Shown here: positions 17,644-25,667 of the stretch, piece after piece | Position numbering within the stretch: position 1 is the first letter of the stretch | Layout: every line of letters begins with the position of its first letter | Assembly (NCBI RefSeq): GCF_005870025.1 | Contig: NZ_VATA01000049.1 | Span: forward strand, 1 to 46,964 | Source of the DNA: Poseidonocella sp. HB161398 | GTDB lineage: Bacteria; Pseudomonadota; Alphaproteobacteria; Rhodobacterales; Rhodobacteraceae | Direction: 5' to 3' | Length of the DNA: 46,964 nt | Translations under genes and position numbers: made by a program | Notes under the pieces: generated by a model | The model's database searches: none | Seen by the model: the letters and a program-made list of their open reading frames with translations, nothing else | Told to the model about the DNA's origin: nothing

Positions 17644-18831
17644 TCAGTCCGAATCGGCGGCTAGCGCAGCGAGGATTGTTTCACTGTCCTCGCCGCAGGA
17701 GGGCGGCGCCTTGGCATAGCGCACCGGGGTCCGCGACAGTTTCAGCGGATTGCCGATCAGCCGCAGCGGGCCGTGGCGGCTCTCCATCTCGACGAGCATG
17801 CCGCGCGCCGCCGCCTGGTCCGAGGCGAAGACCTGCGCCATGTCGTGGATCGGTCCGACCGGCACCTTGCGCGCCTCAAGCCTTTCGACGATCCCGGCAG
17901 CGGGCACCTCCGCCAGGGCGGGGGAGATCAGCGCCAGCAGCGCCTCGCGATGGGTGATCCGCGCCGGATTGGTGGCAAAGCGCGGATCCCCGGTCAGCGC
18001 CTCCAGCCCGAAAGCGTCGCAGAACCGGGCGAACTGGCCGTCATTGCCGACCGCGACGATGACATGGCCGTCCTGCGCCTCGAAAACGCCATAGGGGACG
18101 ATATTGGGATGCTGGTTGCCGCGCCGCTCGGGCACCTTGCCGGAGAGCAGGTAGTTGGTGCCCTCGTTGATCGTCCAGGCCATCTGGCTGTCGACCAGGC
18201 TGAGGTCGATATGCTGGCCCTCGCCGGTGCGGTCGCGGTGGCGCAGCGCGGCGAGGATGCCGATGGCCGCGTACATGCCGCACATCACGTCGGCGATGCC
18301 GACCCCGACCTTCATCGGCTGGCCCCCGGGCTCGCCGGTCAGGCTCATGATCCCGCCATAGCCCTGCGCCATCAGGTCGTAGCCCGGCTTGTCGCGGTTC
18401 GGCCCGGTCTGGCCGTAGCCCGAGATCGAGCAGTAGACGAGGCCGGGATGCCGCGCGCAGAGCGTGCCGTGGTCGAGCCCGTATTTCGCCAGGCTGCCGG
18501 GCTTCCAGTTCTCGATGACGATATCTGCGCGGGCGGCCAGCTTCGCGGCGGTGGCCCGGCCCTCCTCGGTCCCGAGATCGAGCGCGATCGAGGACTTGTT
18601 GCGGTTGGCGCAGAGATAGTAGGCGCTCAGATCGGTCCGCGCGCCCTCTGCGTCCTCGACGAAGGGCGGGCCCCAGGCGCGGGTGTCGTCGCCCCCGGTG
18701 GCCGGGTTCTCGACCTTCCAGACCGTGGCGCCGAGATCGCCCAGAAGCTGCGTGCAGGTCGGTCCGGCGAGGATCCGGCTGAGATCGAGAATGACGACGC
18801 CCTCGAGCGCCCCCCTAGATGCGTCCGTCAT
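17644..18831 (-). CDS. family III CoA-transferase (CaiB/BaiF/Frc)
   Basis: A 395-residue family III CoA-transferase, which moves CoA between carboxylic acids. The N-terminal pattern VVILDLSRILAGPTCTQLLG and the catalytic Asp in NRDKPGYDLMAQGYGG (D152) are intact; GEPGGQPMKVGVGIADVM follows as expected. It overlaps the upstream ThDP-enzyme gene by 17 bp, so the two are one operon. Formyl-CoA transferase plus oxalyl-CoA decarboxylase is a known pairing of this type, but the ThDP partner does not look like a typical oxalyl-CoA decarboxylase. Acid substrate therefore unknown. A terminator-like hairpin follows. Confidence 0.92.
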   Translation of the reverse strand: MTDASRGALEGVVILDLSRILAGPTCTQLLGDLGATVWKVENPATGGDDTRAWGPPFVEDAEGARTDLSAYYLCANRNKSSIALDLGTEEGRATAAKLAARADIVIENWKPGSLAKYGLDHGTLCARHPGLVYCSISGYGQTGPNRDKPGYDLMAQGYGGIMSLTGEPGGQPMKVGVGIADVMCGMYAAIGILAALRHRDRTGEGQHIDLSLVDSQMAWTINEGTNYLLSGKVPERRGNQHPNIVPYGVFEAQDGHVIVAVGNDGQFARFCDAFGLEALTGDPRFATNPARITHREALLALISPALAEVPAAGIVERLEARKVPVGPIHDMAQVFASDQAAARGMLVEMESRHGPLRLIGNPLKLSRTPVRYAKAPPSCGEDSETILAALAADSD

Positions 18832-20452
18832 AGCTCCCCCCCGGAATGACAGCGGAAATCACCGTGAAGCACTCGGAGGCCAGCGCGGCGCGCAGCGCCT
18901 CGGCCAGCTCCAGGCGGTTGGTCACGGTATGGCCCTCGCCGCCGAAGGCGCGCGCGATGGCGGCGAAATCATGGCGGCCGAAGCTGACGCCCGCGCGCGG
19001 CAGCTGCCGCTGGCGCTGCTTCAGCTCGATCAGCGCCAGCTCGGCATCGGCGAAGACGACGAAGATGGGCGCCAGGCCGCGCTCGGCCGCGGTGGCCAGC
19101 TCGCCCGCGACCATCAGGAAGCCCGCATCGCCCATGAAGCCCGCGACCACGCGGCCGGGCTCGGCCAGCTTGGCGCCGATCGCCAGCGGCAGGGCGCAGC
19201 CCATGGTACAGAAGCCGGTCGACTGGGTCAGGCCCTTCGGCTCGGAGCACGCCCACATCTGCGACAGCAGGATGCGGTGCGCGCCGGAATCGGCGGTGGC
19301 CAGGGTGTCCCCGGGCAGGATCTCGCGGCAGGTGGCGATCACCGCCTCCGGGCCCCAGAGCGCATCGCGCGGGAAGGCGCGGGCCAGCGCCGCGCGGGCC
19401 GCTGCCGGTTCGCCCGCGGGCCAGGTGCGCCGGGGCGTCACGTCGCGCGACAGCGCCGCCAGCGAGGGCGCGACGCCCGCGACGATCTCGATCCCGGCGG
19501 CATGCATCCCATGGTCGTTGCGGACATGGGCGATCTCGATCACCCGCTTCTCCGCCGGATCCCAGGGATTGCGCCAGCCGGTGCGCATCTCGATCGGGTC
19601 ATAGCCGAGGCAGAGCACCAGATCGGCCGCGGCCACCAGCGGCAGAAGCGTCCGGTCGGCCAGGGGCGAGAGCCCGGCGCCGCCGAGGCTGAGCGGATGG
19701 TCCTCGGGCAGCACGCCCTTGGCCTTGTAGCTGGTGACGAGCGGCACGCCATGGGCGGTGCAGAACCGCGCCACCGCCTCCGCCGCGCCGGGTTCCGCCA
19801 GCACGTCGAGCCCGGCAATCGCCAGCGGGCGCTCGGCATCGGCGAGCCAGGCGCGCGCCGTGTCGAGCCCGGGCGACGGGGCAGGGGCCGCGGGCAGCGG
19901 CGCGGGCGGGGCGGGCCAGGGCGCCGGATCGGCGGCCATGTCGGCGACGCGGATCGGCAGGTCGACATGGACCGGCCCCTGCCGCGGGGCCAGCGCCAGC
20001 GCCAGCGCCTTGGCGGCGGTCACGTCGGCGGCCCCGGCGGTCATCGAGAAGCTGCCCTTCGTCACCGTGCGGAACACCGCCTGCTGGTCGAGCACCTGAT
20101 GGGTGTAGCTCTGGGCCTCGTCGGCATCGACCGCGCCGGTCACGACGATCATCGGCACGCGGTCCTGGCGCGCATTCTCGACGACATTGATCGCGTTCAG
20201 CGCGCCCGGGCCCAGCGTCGCCACCAGCAGCGCAGGGGCGCCGGTCCGGTGATGCACCGCCTCGGCCATGAAGCCGCCGGAATTCTCGTGCTTGACGAGG
20301 ACGAATTCGATGCCCGCGCGCTCCAGTGCGGCAACGAAGCTCAGCACCTCTCCGCCCGGCATGCCGAAGGCGTGGCGCACCCCGGCCGCATGGAGGCGGC
20401 GGGCGAGGATGTCTGCGGGCGTGCTCGGCGGGAGGGCGGTCTCGTCGGTCAT
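18815..20452 (-). CDS. thiamine-diphosphate-dependent enzyme, acetolactate-synthase-like
   Basis: A 545-residue three-domain ThDP enzyme. The catalytic Glu that activates ThDP is in VKHENSGGFMAEA (E56), and GPGALNAINVVENA follows. The Mg/ThDP motif near the C terminus reads GDAGFLM (441-447) rather than GDG, and its distal half reads VVFADAELALI in place of the usual N-D/N-N, keeping an Asp (D469). These changes suggest a divergent subfamily rather than biosynthetic acetolactate synthase. The overlap with a family III CoA-transferase suggests action on an acyl-CoA or 2-oxo acid (oxalyl-CoA decarboxylase or 2-hydroxyacyl-CoA lyase type). It could also be an acetolactate-synthase homologue of unknown substrate. 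Confidence 0.85.
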   Translation of the reverse strand: MTDETALPPSTPADILARRLHAAGVRHAFGMPGGEVLSFVAALERAGIEFVLVKHENSGGFMAEAVHHRTGAPALLVATLGPGALNAINVVENARQDRVPMIVVTGAVDADEAQSYTHQVLDQQAVFRTVTKGSFSMTAGAADVTAAKALALALAPRQGPVHVDLPIRVADMAADPAPWPAPPAPLPAAPAPSPGLDTARAWLADAERPLAIAGLDVLAEPGAAEAVARFCTAHGVPLVTSYKAKGVLPEDHPLSLGGAGLSPLADRTLLPLVAAADLVLCLGYDPIEMRTGWRNPWDPAEKRVIEIAHVRNDHGMHAAGIEIVAGVAPSLAALSRDVTPRRTWPAGEPAAARAALARAFPRDALWGPEAVIATCREILPGDTLATADSGAHRILLSQMWACSEPKGLTQSTGFCTMGCALPLAIGAKLAEPGRVVAGFMGDAGFLMVAGELATAAERGLAPIFVVFADAELALIELKQRQRQLPRAGVSFGRHDFAAIARAFGGEGHTVTNRLELAEALRAALASECFTVISAVIPGGSYDGRI

Positions 20453-20539
20453 GCCCCAAGGAGTAAGCCGCGGATCCGGGCTTGGCCAGCGCCAAGCGCG
20501 CGCGGAAGGTCACGCCGCAGAGAGCCGTGTTTCAGCCGC

Positions 20540-21112
20540 TCAGAGCAGCGTTCCCGGCGTCTCGGGTTCCAGCATCTCCACCGGCATCCAGGGATTGAGC
20601 CCGCTCAGCCGGTCGCCTGCCTCCGTGGCCTCCTCGGCGCGGCCGAGGGCGGAGAGCACCTGCACCCGCCGCGCGAGCGCCGCGACATGGTCCGGGGCCT
20701 GCGCCAGCGCGCGGTCGAGATCGGCGAGGGCGGCGTCGAGGTCGCCATCCTCCTGATGCAGCAGGGCGCGCTGGTGGTAGCCCTCGGCGAAGTCGGGGCA
20801 GTAGGCGATCAGCGCGTCGAGCGTTTCGCCGGCCGCCGCGGCATGGGCCTGGCGCAGCGAGATGCCCTTGTCGAGCAGCTTCTGCGCCTCGCGGTTGGGG
20901 GCGGTGGCGAAGATGCCGACCAGGTGGCGGGTCAGGTAGAGCCCGTCCGCGCGGCTGCGCGTTTCCTGCAGCTCGGCCAGGAGGTCGGCCTTGCGTTCGG
21001 CAAATTCCATCGGCGGCGGGCAGCTCGGCCCGGTTTCCGTCTGCGCAGCCCGCGCGCCCGGCGCGGCGGCAAGGAAGAGGAGGAGGGGGATGGTGAAATG
21101 TCGCATGGCCAT
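20540..21112 (-). CDS. secreted tetratricopeptide-repeat protein
   Basis: About 190 residues from the ATG at 21112 (GGAG 11 bases upstream). The first about 23 residues form a signal peptide (RHFTIPLLLFLAAAPGARA, cleavage near ARA|AQ), so the protein is periplasmic. Residues about 105-175 form two TPR units (FAEGYHQRALLHQEDGDLDA, ALADLDRALAQAPDHVAALA), a protein-protein interaction scaffold. Two Cys (in GPSCPPP and IAYCPDF) could form a disulfide. Partner unknown. It precedes the ThDP enzyme by 87 bp on the same strand and is divergent from the rhomboid gene. Confidence 0.82.
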   Translation of the reverse strand: MAMRHFTIPLLLFLAAAPGARAAQTETGPSCPPPMEFAERKADLLAELQETRSRADGLYLTRHLVGIFATAPNREAQKLLDKGISLRQAHAAAAGETLDALIAYCPDFAEGYHQRALLHQEDGDLDAALADLDRALAQAPDHVAALARRVQVLSALGRAEEATEAGDRLSGLNPWMPVEMLEPETPGTLL

Positions 21113-21246
21113 AGTCGGCGACACTCCGCGGATTCTGTCAAGAAACCGTTACACGCAGGCAGATCAACTTTTCTCCCGGACCGGGGACCGGCTGAAAAAA
21201 TCAGCCCCGTATTGACCGCGGCAGGGGCAGGGCGCAGGTATCGCCC

Positions 21247-22038
21247 ATGTTCCCGATCCGCGACCATAACCCGCCGGGGCGGCTGCCCGTCGTCAACTAC
21301 GCGCTGATCGCGGCGAATGTGGCGATCTTCCTGGCAACGCTGCCGCTTTTCGGCGATCCGCGGGCGCTGATGAGCTTCTATGCCGGCTATGCGGTGATCC
21401 CGGCGCGGATCCTGCAGGGCGACGGGGCCTACACGCTGCTGACCTCGATGTTCCTGCATGGCGGCTGGATGCACATCATCGGCAACATGCTGTTCCTGCA
21501 TGTCTTCGGCGACAATCTCGAGGACCAGCTCGGCCATCTGGGCTATCTGGGCTTCTATCTCGCCTGCGGCGTGGCCGCCGGGCTGGCGCAGGTGGCGGCG
21601 GATCCCGGATCGACCCTGCCGCTGGTCGGCGCCTCGGGGGCGATCGCCGGGGTGATGGGCGGCTACCTGCTGCTGTTTCCCAAGGCGCGGATCGACATTC
21701 TCTTCATCATTATCGTCTTCATCCGGATCATCCCGGTCCCGGCCTGGTTCGTGCTGGGCTTCTGGTTCGTGCTGCAGCTCTTCAACGGGCTGGCGGCGAC
21801 GGCCGGGACGGGCGGGGTGGCCTACTGGGCGCATGCCGGCGGGTTCGTCATCGGCGCGGTGCTGATGCTGCCGGTCTTCCTCGCCCGCGGCGGCCCGCGC
21901 TTCTGGGACCGCGCCGGAGGCCGCCCGCCGCATCCGCAGGCCAGCTACCGCATGGCGCGCACGGCGATCCCGGCGGTGCGTGCCCGGACGCGCAGCCTCA
22001 CCCGCATTCCCGCAACGAAAGGACGTCCCCGGAAATGA
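21247..22038 (+). CDS. rhomboid-family intramembrane serine protease
   Basis: A 263-residue integral membrane protease with six or seven segments. The catalytic dyad is present: Ser130 in PLVGASGAIAGVMGGYL and His196 in VAYWAHAGGFVIGAVL. The HGGWMHIIGNMLFLHVFGDN block after segment 1 is the conserved rhomboid L1/TM2 motif. It cuts membrane-anchored proteins within or near the bilayer; the substrate is unknown. The C-terminal about 45 residues are basic and Arg-rich, in the cytoplasm. Its stop overlaps the start of the GFA gene (ATGA), so the two are translated together. A GGCTGA/TCAGCC hairpin lies in the 5' region at 21190-21206. Confidence 0.95.
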   Translation: MFPIRDHNPPGRLPVVNYALIAANVAIFLATLPLFGDPRALMSFYAGYAVIPARILQGDGAYTLLTSMFLHGGWMHIIGNMLFLHVFGDNLEDQLGHLGYLGFYLACGVAAGLAQVAADPGSTLPLVGASGAIAGVMGGYLLLFPKARIDILFIIIVFIRIIPVPAWFVLGFWFVLQLFNGLAATAGTGGVAYWAHAGGFVIGAVLMLPVFLARGGPRFWDRAGGRPPHPQASYRMARTAIPAVRARTRSLTRIPATKGRPRK

Positions 22039-22412
22039 CCATGAAAGCAACCTGCCATTGCGGCGCCGTGGAGCTGGAGGTGGAGCTCTGCCAGACGCTG
22101 GAGAGCGCGCAGCGCTGCGATTGCAGCTTCTGCCGCAGGCGCGGGGCGGCGACCGTCTCGGCGCCGCTCGACGGATTGCGGGTGCTGAAAGGGCAGGAGG
22201 TGCTGACGCAATACAGCTGGGGGACCGGCACGGCGCAGCACTGGTTCTGCTCGGTCTGCGGGATATACACCCATCACCGCCGCCGGTCGGATCCGACGAA
22301 ATACGGGATCAACCTGGGCACGCTGGAGGGGGTGAACCCCTCCGGGCTGGGCCTGCAGCCCTGGTCCGACGGGGTGAATCACCCCTCGGACCGGCTGCCC
22401 GACGCAGAGTAG
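22035..22412 (+). CDS. GFA-family zinc-binding protein
   Basis: A 125-residue protein of the GFA (glutathione-dependent formaldehyde-activating-like) family. Zinc ligands are visible in three places: CHCGAVELEV near the N terminus, CDCSFCRRRGA, and FCSVCGIYTHH. Length is normal. The founding member adds glutathione to formaldehyde, but most members have unknown function, so no activity is claimed. It overlaps the rhomboid gene by 4 bases and ends convergently with suhB. Confidence 0.9.
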   Translation: MTMKATCHCGAVELEVELCQTLESAQRCDCSFCRRRGAATVSAPLDGLRVLKGQEVLTQYSWGTGTAQHWFCSVCGIYTHHRRRSDPTKYGINLGTLEGVNPSGLGLQPWSDGVNHPSDRLPDAE

Positions 22413-22416
22413 CGGC

Positions 22417-22433
22417 GCGCGCCTCAGGCGCGC
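22417..22433. terminator. 7-bp GC hairpin between convergent genes
   Basis: GCGCGCC / GGCGCGC with loop TCA, which is the suhB stop codon read on the other strand. It has no T tract on either side; a weak bidirectional terminator or roadblock at the GFA/suhB junction. Confidence 0.4.
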
Positions 22434-23215
22434 TCGCGGATCACCTTGGCGAAGGTGTCGAAGACCACGCCATTGCCGCAGACCACGCCGCCGCGGCCCA
22501 TCAGGTCGGCGCCGGGCAGGATCGGCTCGGCGAAGCCGCCGGCTTCCTTGACCAGCAGGAGCCCCGCGGCCATGTCCCAAGGGTGCAGCCCGCGCTCCCA
22601 ATAGCCGTCATAGCGCCCGGCCGCCACATAGGCGAGATCGAGCGAGGCAGCGCCCCAGCGGCGCACGCCCGCGACCTGCGGCATCAGCCGGGCGAGGTCC
22701 TGCAGCGCGGCGGGCAGGTAGGGCTGGGTGCCGAAGGGGATGCCGGTGGCGAAGACCGACTCGATCATCCGCGAGCGGTCCGAGACCCGCAGGCGCTGGC
22801 TGTTCATCCAGGCGCCGGCGCCCTTCTCGGCCATGTACATCTCGTCCTTGGCCGCGTCGAAGATCACGCCGGCGACGATCTCGCCCTTGTGCTCCAGCGC
22901 GATCGAGACGGCCCAGTGCGGCAGGCCGTGCAGGAAGTTGGTGGTGCCGTCGAGCGGGTCGACGATCCAGCGGCGGGTCGGGTCGGTGCCCTCGGTCTCG
23001 CCGGTCTCCTCGCCGAGCCAGCCGTAGTTCGGCCGCGCTTCCATGAGCTCCTCCTTGAGGATCTCCTCGGCGGCGATATCGGCCTTCGACACGAAGTCTC
23101 CCGCGCCCTTGGAAGAGACCTGGAGGTTCTCCACTTCGCGGAAGTCCTTGACAAGCGAGCGCCCGGCCCGGCGCGCAGCCTTGATCATGATATTGAGGTT
23201 GGCGCTGCCCTGCAT
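22424..23215 (-). CDS. suhB: inositol-1-monophosphatase family protein (SuhB)
   Basis: A 263-residue Mg-dependent phosphatase. All metal-site motifs are intact: GEETGE near residue 70, WIVDPLDGTTNFLHG (about 83-97), and GLHPWDMAAG near the C terminus. It hydrolyses inositol-1-phosphate and related sugar or nucleotide phosphates; SuhB in many bacteria also helps rRNA transcription complexes. ATG at 23215 with AGGAGA in front. Monocistronic by position, with TetR upstream on the same strand 91 bp away. Confidence 0.94.
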   Translation of the reverse strand: MQGSANLNIMIKAARRAGRSLVKDFREVENLQVSSKGAGDFVSKADIAAEEILKEELMEARPNYGWLGEETGETEGTDPTRRWIVDPLDGTTNFLHGLPHWAVSIALEHKGEIVAGVIFDAAKDEMYMAEKGAGAWMNSQRLRVSDRSRMIESVFATGIPFGTQPYLPAALQDLARLMPQVAGVRRWGAASLDLAYVAAGRYDGYWERGLHPWDMAAGLLLVKEAGGFAEPILPGADLMGRGGVVCGNGVVFDTFAKVIRERA

Positions 23216-23306
23216 CTCTCACGTCTCCTGGGAATCAGGCCAGCGACCTACACGCTCGGGCGCGAAGGGGCAAGGGCGCTCTCCCCGCAAGCGGCGGACG
23301 TGGCGC

Positions 23307-23915
23307 TCAGGCCGCCTTGCCGGGGTGGCGCAGGGCCAGCACCTCGTCGGCCAGGTCGTCGGCCAGCTGGCGCAGTGCCTGCGGGTCGGCCTCGCGCTGC
23401 AGGAAGACGGTCAGCCCCATGATCTTCGCCTGCAGGAGCCGCGCCAGCCGCTCGGGATCGGCACTGTCGGGCAGCTCGCCGCGGGCGCGGGCGAGGGCGA
23501 AGACCGCGGCGAAGCGCTCGGCCACCTCGCGCAGATAGGCGCGGGCCTCGGCCCCGGCCTCGCCGTCGATATCGGCGAGCTCCAGCGAGGTCTTGGCCAG
23601 CATGCAGGCAGGCGGGGCAGGGTCGTCGAGGCGGATCTCGACATGGAAGCGCAGCCAGTCCGCCAGCGCTTCGAGCGGCGATTCCGCGGCAGCGAGGCGG
23701 TCGTCGAAGACCTCCATCATCCGCCGGTAGTACCGCGCCAATGCCAGGCGGAAGAGTCCGTCCTTGCTCTTGAAGGCGGCGTAGATCGAGCCCGGGCGCA
23801 TGTCGAGAGCGGCCTCGATGTCCTTCAGCGAGGTCGCATGGTAGCCTTGGCTCCAGAAGAGCTGCATGGCCCGGTCCAGGGCCAGATCCCGGTCATAGGG
23901 GGCGGCGCGCGTCAT
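23307..23915 (-). CDS. TetR/AcrR-family transcriptional repressor
   Basis: A 202-residue regulator. Residues about 8-55 form the HTH (RDLALDRAMQLFWSQGYHAT followed by SLKDIEAALDMRPGSIYAAF, then KSKDGLF). The C-terminal part has the TetR_C pattern seen in regulators of quinone or aldehyde detoxification (PPACMLAKTSLELADIDGEA), with a Cys at residue 103 or so that could sense electrophiles. It is transcribed divergently from the AhpD-like gene. Between them lie two 16-bp palindromes, and a third copy is upstream of the TTC38-like gene. The regulator most likely represses all three promoters; ligand unknown. Confidence 0.92.
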   Translation of the reverse strand: MTRAAPYDRDLALDRAMQLFWSQGYHATSLKDIEAALDMRPGSIYAAFKSKDGLFRLALARYYRRMMEVFDDRLAAAESPLEALADWLRFHVEIRLDDPAPPACMLAKTSLELADIDGEAGAEARAYLREVAERFAAVFALARARGELPDSADPERLARLLQAKIMGLTVFLQREADPQALRQLADDLADEVLALRHPGKAA

Positions 23916-23953
23916 GTCGGCCTATTTAGTCCCGCGCTGCCGGGGCGGCAAGA

Positions 23954-23969
23954 TTGAGCGATCACTCAA
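23954..23969. promoter_or_regulatory. TetR operator 1
   Basis: TTGAGCGATCACTCAA, a 16-bp near-perfect palindrome (one mismatched pair), 39 bp before the TetR start codon. Centre-to-centre distance to operator 2 is 23 bp, about two helical turns, suggesting two dimers bound on one face. Confidence 0.85.
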
Positions 23970-23976
23970 TTGTGGT

Positions 23977-23992
23977 TTGAGCAATTGCTCAA
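23977..23992. promoter_or_regulatory. TetR operator 2
   Basis: TTGAGCAATTGCTCAA, a perfect 16-bp palindrome with the same TTGAG/CTCAA arms as operator 1 and as the site at 17539. It lies 62 bp before the AhpD-like start codon. Confidence 0.87.
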
Positions 23993-24054
23993 AGGAACCC
24001 AGCTTGCGGGGACGCCGGAGTTCACCGGCGGCCATCCCGAAAGGATCCTCCCCC

Positions 24055-24621
24055 ATGGCCGAATTCACCCGCCATACCCTCGAGACTGCACCCGAGGCCT
24101 CGAAGCCGCTTGTCGAGAATGCCATCGCCATGTTCGGCATGCTCCCGAACCTGACCGCCACCATGGCCGAGAGCCCGCAGCTGCTCGAGGTCTACCAGCT
24201 GGCGCATATCCGCTTCCAGGAGACCAGCTTCACCCCGGCCGAGCTGAACACCGTCTGGCTGGCGATCAATGTCGAGCATGCCTGCCATTACTGCGTGCCC
24301 GCCCATACCGGCATCGCCCACCGCATGGGGGTCGATCCGGAAGTCATCGAGGCGCTGCGGACCGAGGCGCCGCTGCCCGACGCGAAGCTGGAGGCACTGC
24401 GCGGCTTCACCCTCGCCATGGTCCGCGGCCGCGGCGTCGTCAGCGATGACGAGATGCAGGCCTTCTTCGCGGCGGGCTACACCCGCAAGCACGTGCTGGA
24501 GGTGATCCTCGGCATCGCGCAGAAGGTGATGAGCAACTACGTCAACCACGTCGCCCAGACGCCGGTCGACGCGCCCTTCGCCAAGTTCGCCTGGGACCGC
24601 CGCGCGCCCGAGCCGGCCTGA
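24055..24621 (+). CDS. carboxymuconolactone decarboxylase / AhpD-like protein
   Basis: A 188-residue all-helical protein. The AhpD redox motif is complete: INVEHACHYCVPAHTG, with Glu74, Cys77, Cys80 and His84, so peroxidase or disulfide-reductase activity is likely rather than true carboxymuconolactone decarboxylation. ATG at 24055 with AAAGGA upstream. Divergent from the TetR gene, with two operators in the shared promoter region; expression should rise when the repressor is relieved, fitting a detoxification role. Electron donor unknown. Confidence 0.92.
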   Translation: MAEFTRHTLETAPEASKPLVENAIAMFGMLPNLTATMAESPQLLEVYQLAHIRFQETSFTPAELNTVWLAINVEHACHYCVPAHTGIAHRMGVDPEVIEALRTEAPLPDAKLEALRGFTLAMVRGRGVVSDDEMQAFFAAGYTRKHVLEVILGIAQKVMSNYVNHVAQTPVDAPFAKFAWDRRAPEPA

Positions 24622-24640
24622 TCCGCGGCGGGGCCGGCCC

Positions 24641-25561
24641 TCAGCCGACCGGGTCGGCCTCGCCCCTCAGCCGCGGCGCCACCGTGCGCGCCAGCCGCAG
24701 CACGTCGGCGACATAGGGCTTCTCCAGCTCGTCCGTGCGCACCGCCGCATAGAGCCGCCGGGTGATCCCGGCCCGGGTCAGCGGGCGGGTCACGTAGTCG
24801 GAATTGTAGCGCACCTCGCGCACCACCCAGTCGGGCAGCACCGCCACGCCGCGATTGGAGGCGACCAGCAGCAGGATCACCGCCGTCAGCTCCACCTGCC
24901 GCAGCGCCCGCGGCTCCACCCCGGCCGGGGTCAGGAGCTGCGAGAACACGTCGAGCCGCGAGCGCTCCACCGGATAGGTGATGAGCAGCTCGTCGCGGAA
25001 ATCCGCCGCTTCCACCCAGGGCTTTGCCGCCAGCGGATGCGACGCGGAGGCGACGAAGACGGGATTGTAGTCGAAGAGCGGCTCGAAGCTGACCCCCGCC
25101 AGCGTCTCGGGATCGGAGGAGACGACCAGGTCGACCTCCTCCTTCTGCAGCGCGGGCAGGGCGCCGAAGCTCAGCCCGGGGCGGATGTCGACATCGACAT
25201 CGGGCCAGGACTTGCGGAATTCCTCCAGCACCGGGAACAGCCATTCGAAGCAGGCGTGGCACTCGATGGCCATGTGCAGCCGCCCCGACTTGCCGGAGCG
25301 CAGCGAGCGGAAATCCTCTTCCGCGGCCGCCACCTCGGGCAGGATCTTCTCGGCCAGCCGCAGCAGGCGGTGCCCCGCCGCCGAGAGCTTCAGCGGCCGC
25401 GAGCGGCGCACGAACAGCTCCACCCCGGCCTGTTCCTCCAGCCCCTTGATCTGGTGCGACAGCGCCGATTGCGTGATGTTCAGCATGTCCGCCGCCCGGG
25501 CCAGGCCGCCCGCGTCATGGATCGCCTTGATGGTTTTCAGGTGCCGGAATTCCAGGTGCAT
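24641..25561 (-). CDS. metR: MetR, LysR-family regulator of methionine genes
   Basis: A 306-residue LysR regulator whose effector domain closely follows E. coli MetR: LHMAIECHACFEWLFPVLEEF corresponds to the RIAIECHSC-type block, and LLITYPVERSRLDVF and FEPLFDYNPVFV are also conserved. The HTH is at residues 1-60 (LEFRHLKTIKAIHDAGGLARA). MetR uses homocysteine as co-effector. It is divergent from metF across a 106-bp gap, a classic metR-target layout. A candidate half-conserved site TGAATTTGCCTCA (25605-25617; consensus TGAA-N5-TTCA) lies in the gap. Confidence 0.93.
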   Translation of the reverse strand: MHLEFRHLKTIKAIHDAGGLARAADMLNITQSALSHQIKGLEEQAGVELFVRRSRPLKLSAAGHRLLRLAEKILPEVAAAEEDFRSLRSGKSGRLHMAIECHACFEWLFPVLEEFRKSWPDVDVDIRPGLSFGALPALQKEEVDLVVSSDPETLAGVSFEPLFDYNPVFVASASHPLAAKPWVEAADFRDELLITYPVERSRLDVFSQLLTPAGVEPRALRQVELTAVILLLVASNRGVAVLPDWVVREVRYNSDYVTRPLTRAGITRRLYAAVRTDELEKPYVADVLRLARTVAPRLRGEADPVG

Positions 25562-25667
25562 GCGGGCCTACTTCAAATGCGGCTCATCTTGATCTTTAGT
25601 ATTATGAATTTGCCTCACAGTGATGTCGAGGGCTATAAGCCGCGAAACCCCCAGAGGAGAAATGCCC

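Noticed and set aside
25562-25667. SAM-type riboswitch before metF
   Set aside because: The 106-bp gap is too short and lacks the conserved SAM-II pseudoknot pattern; MetR control explains the layout better.
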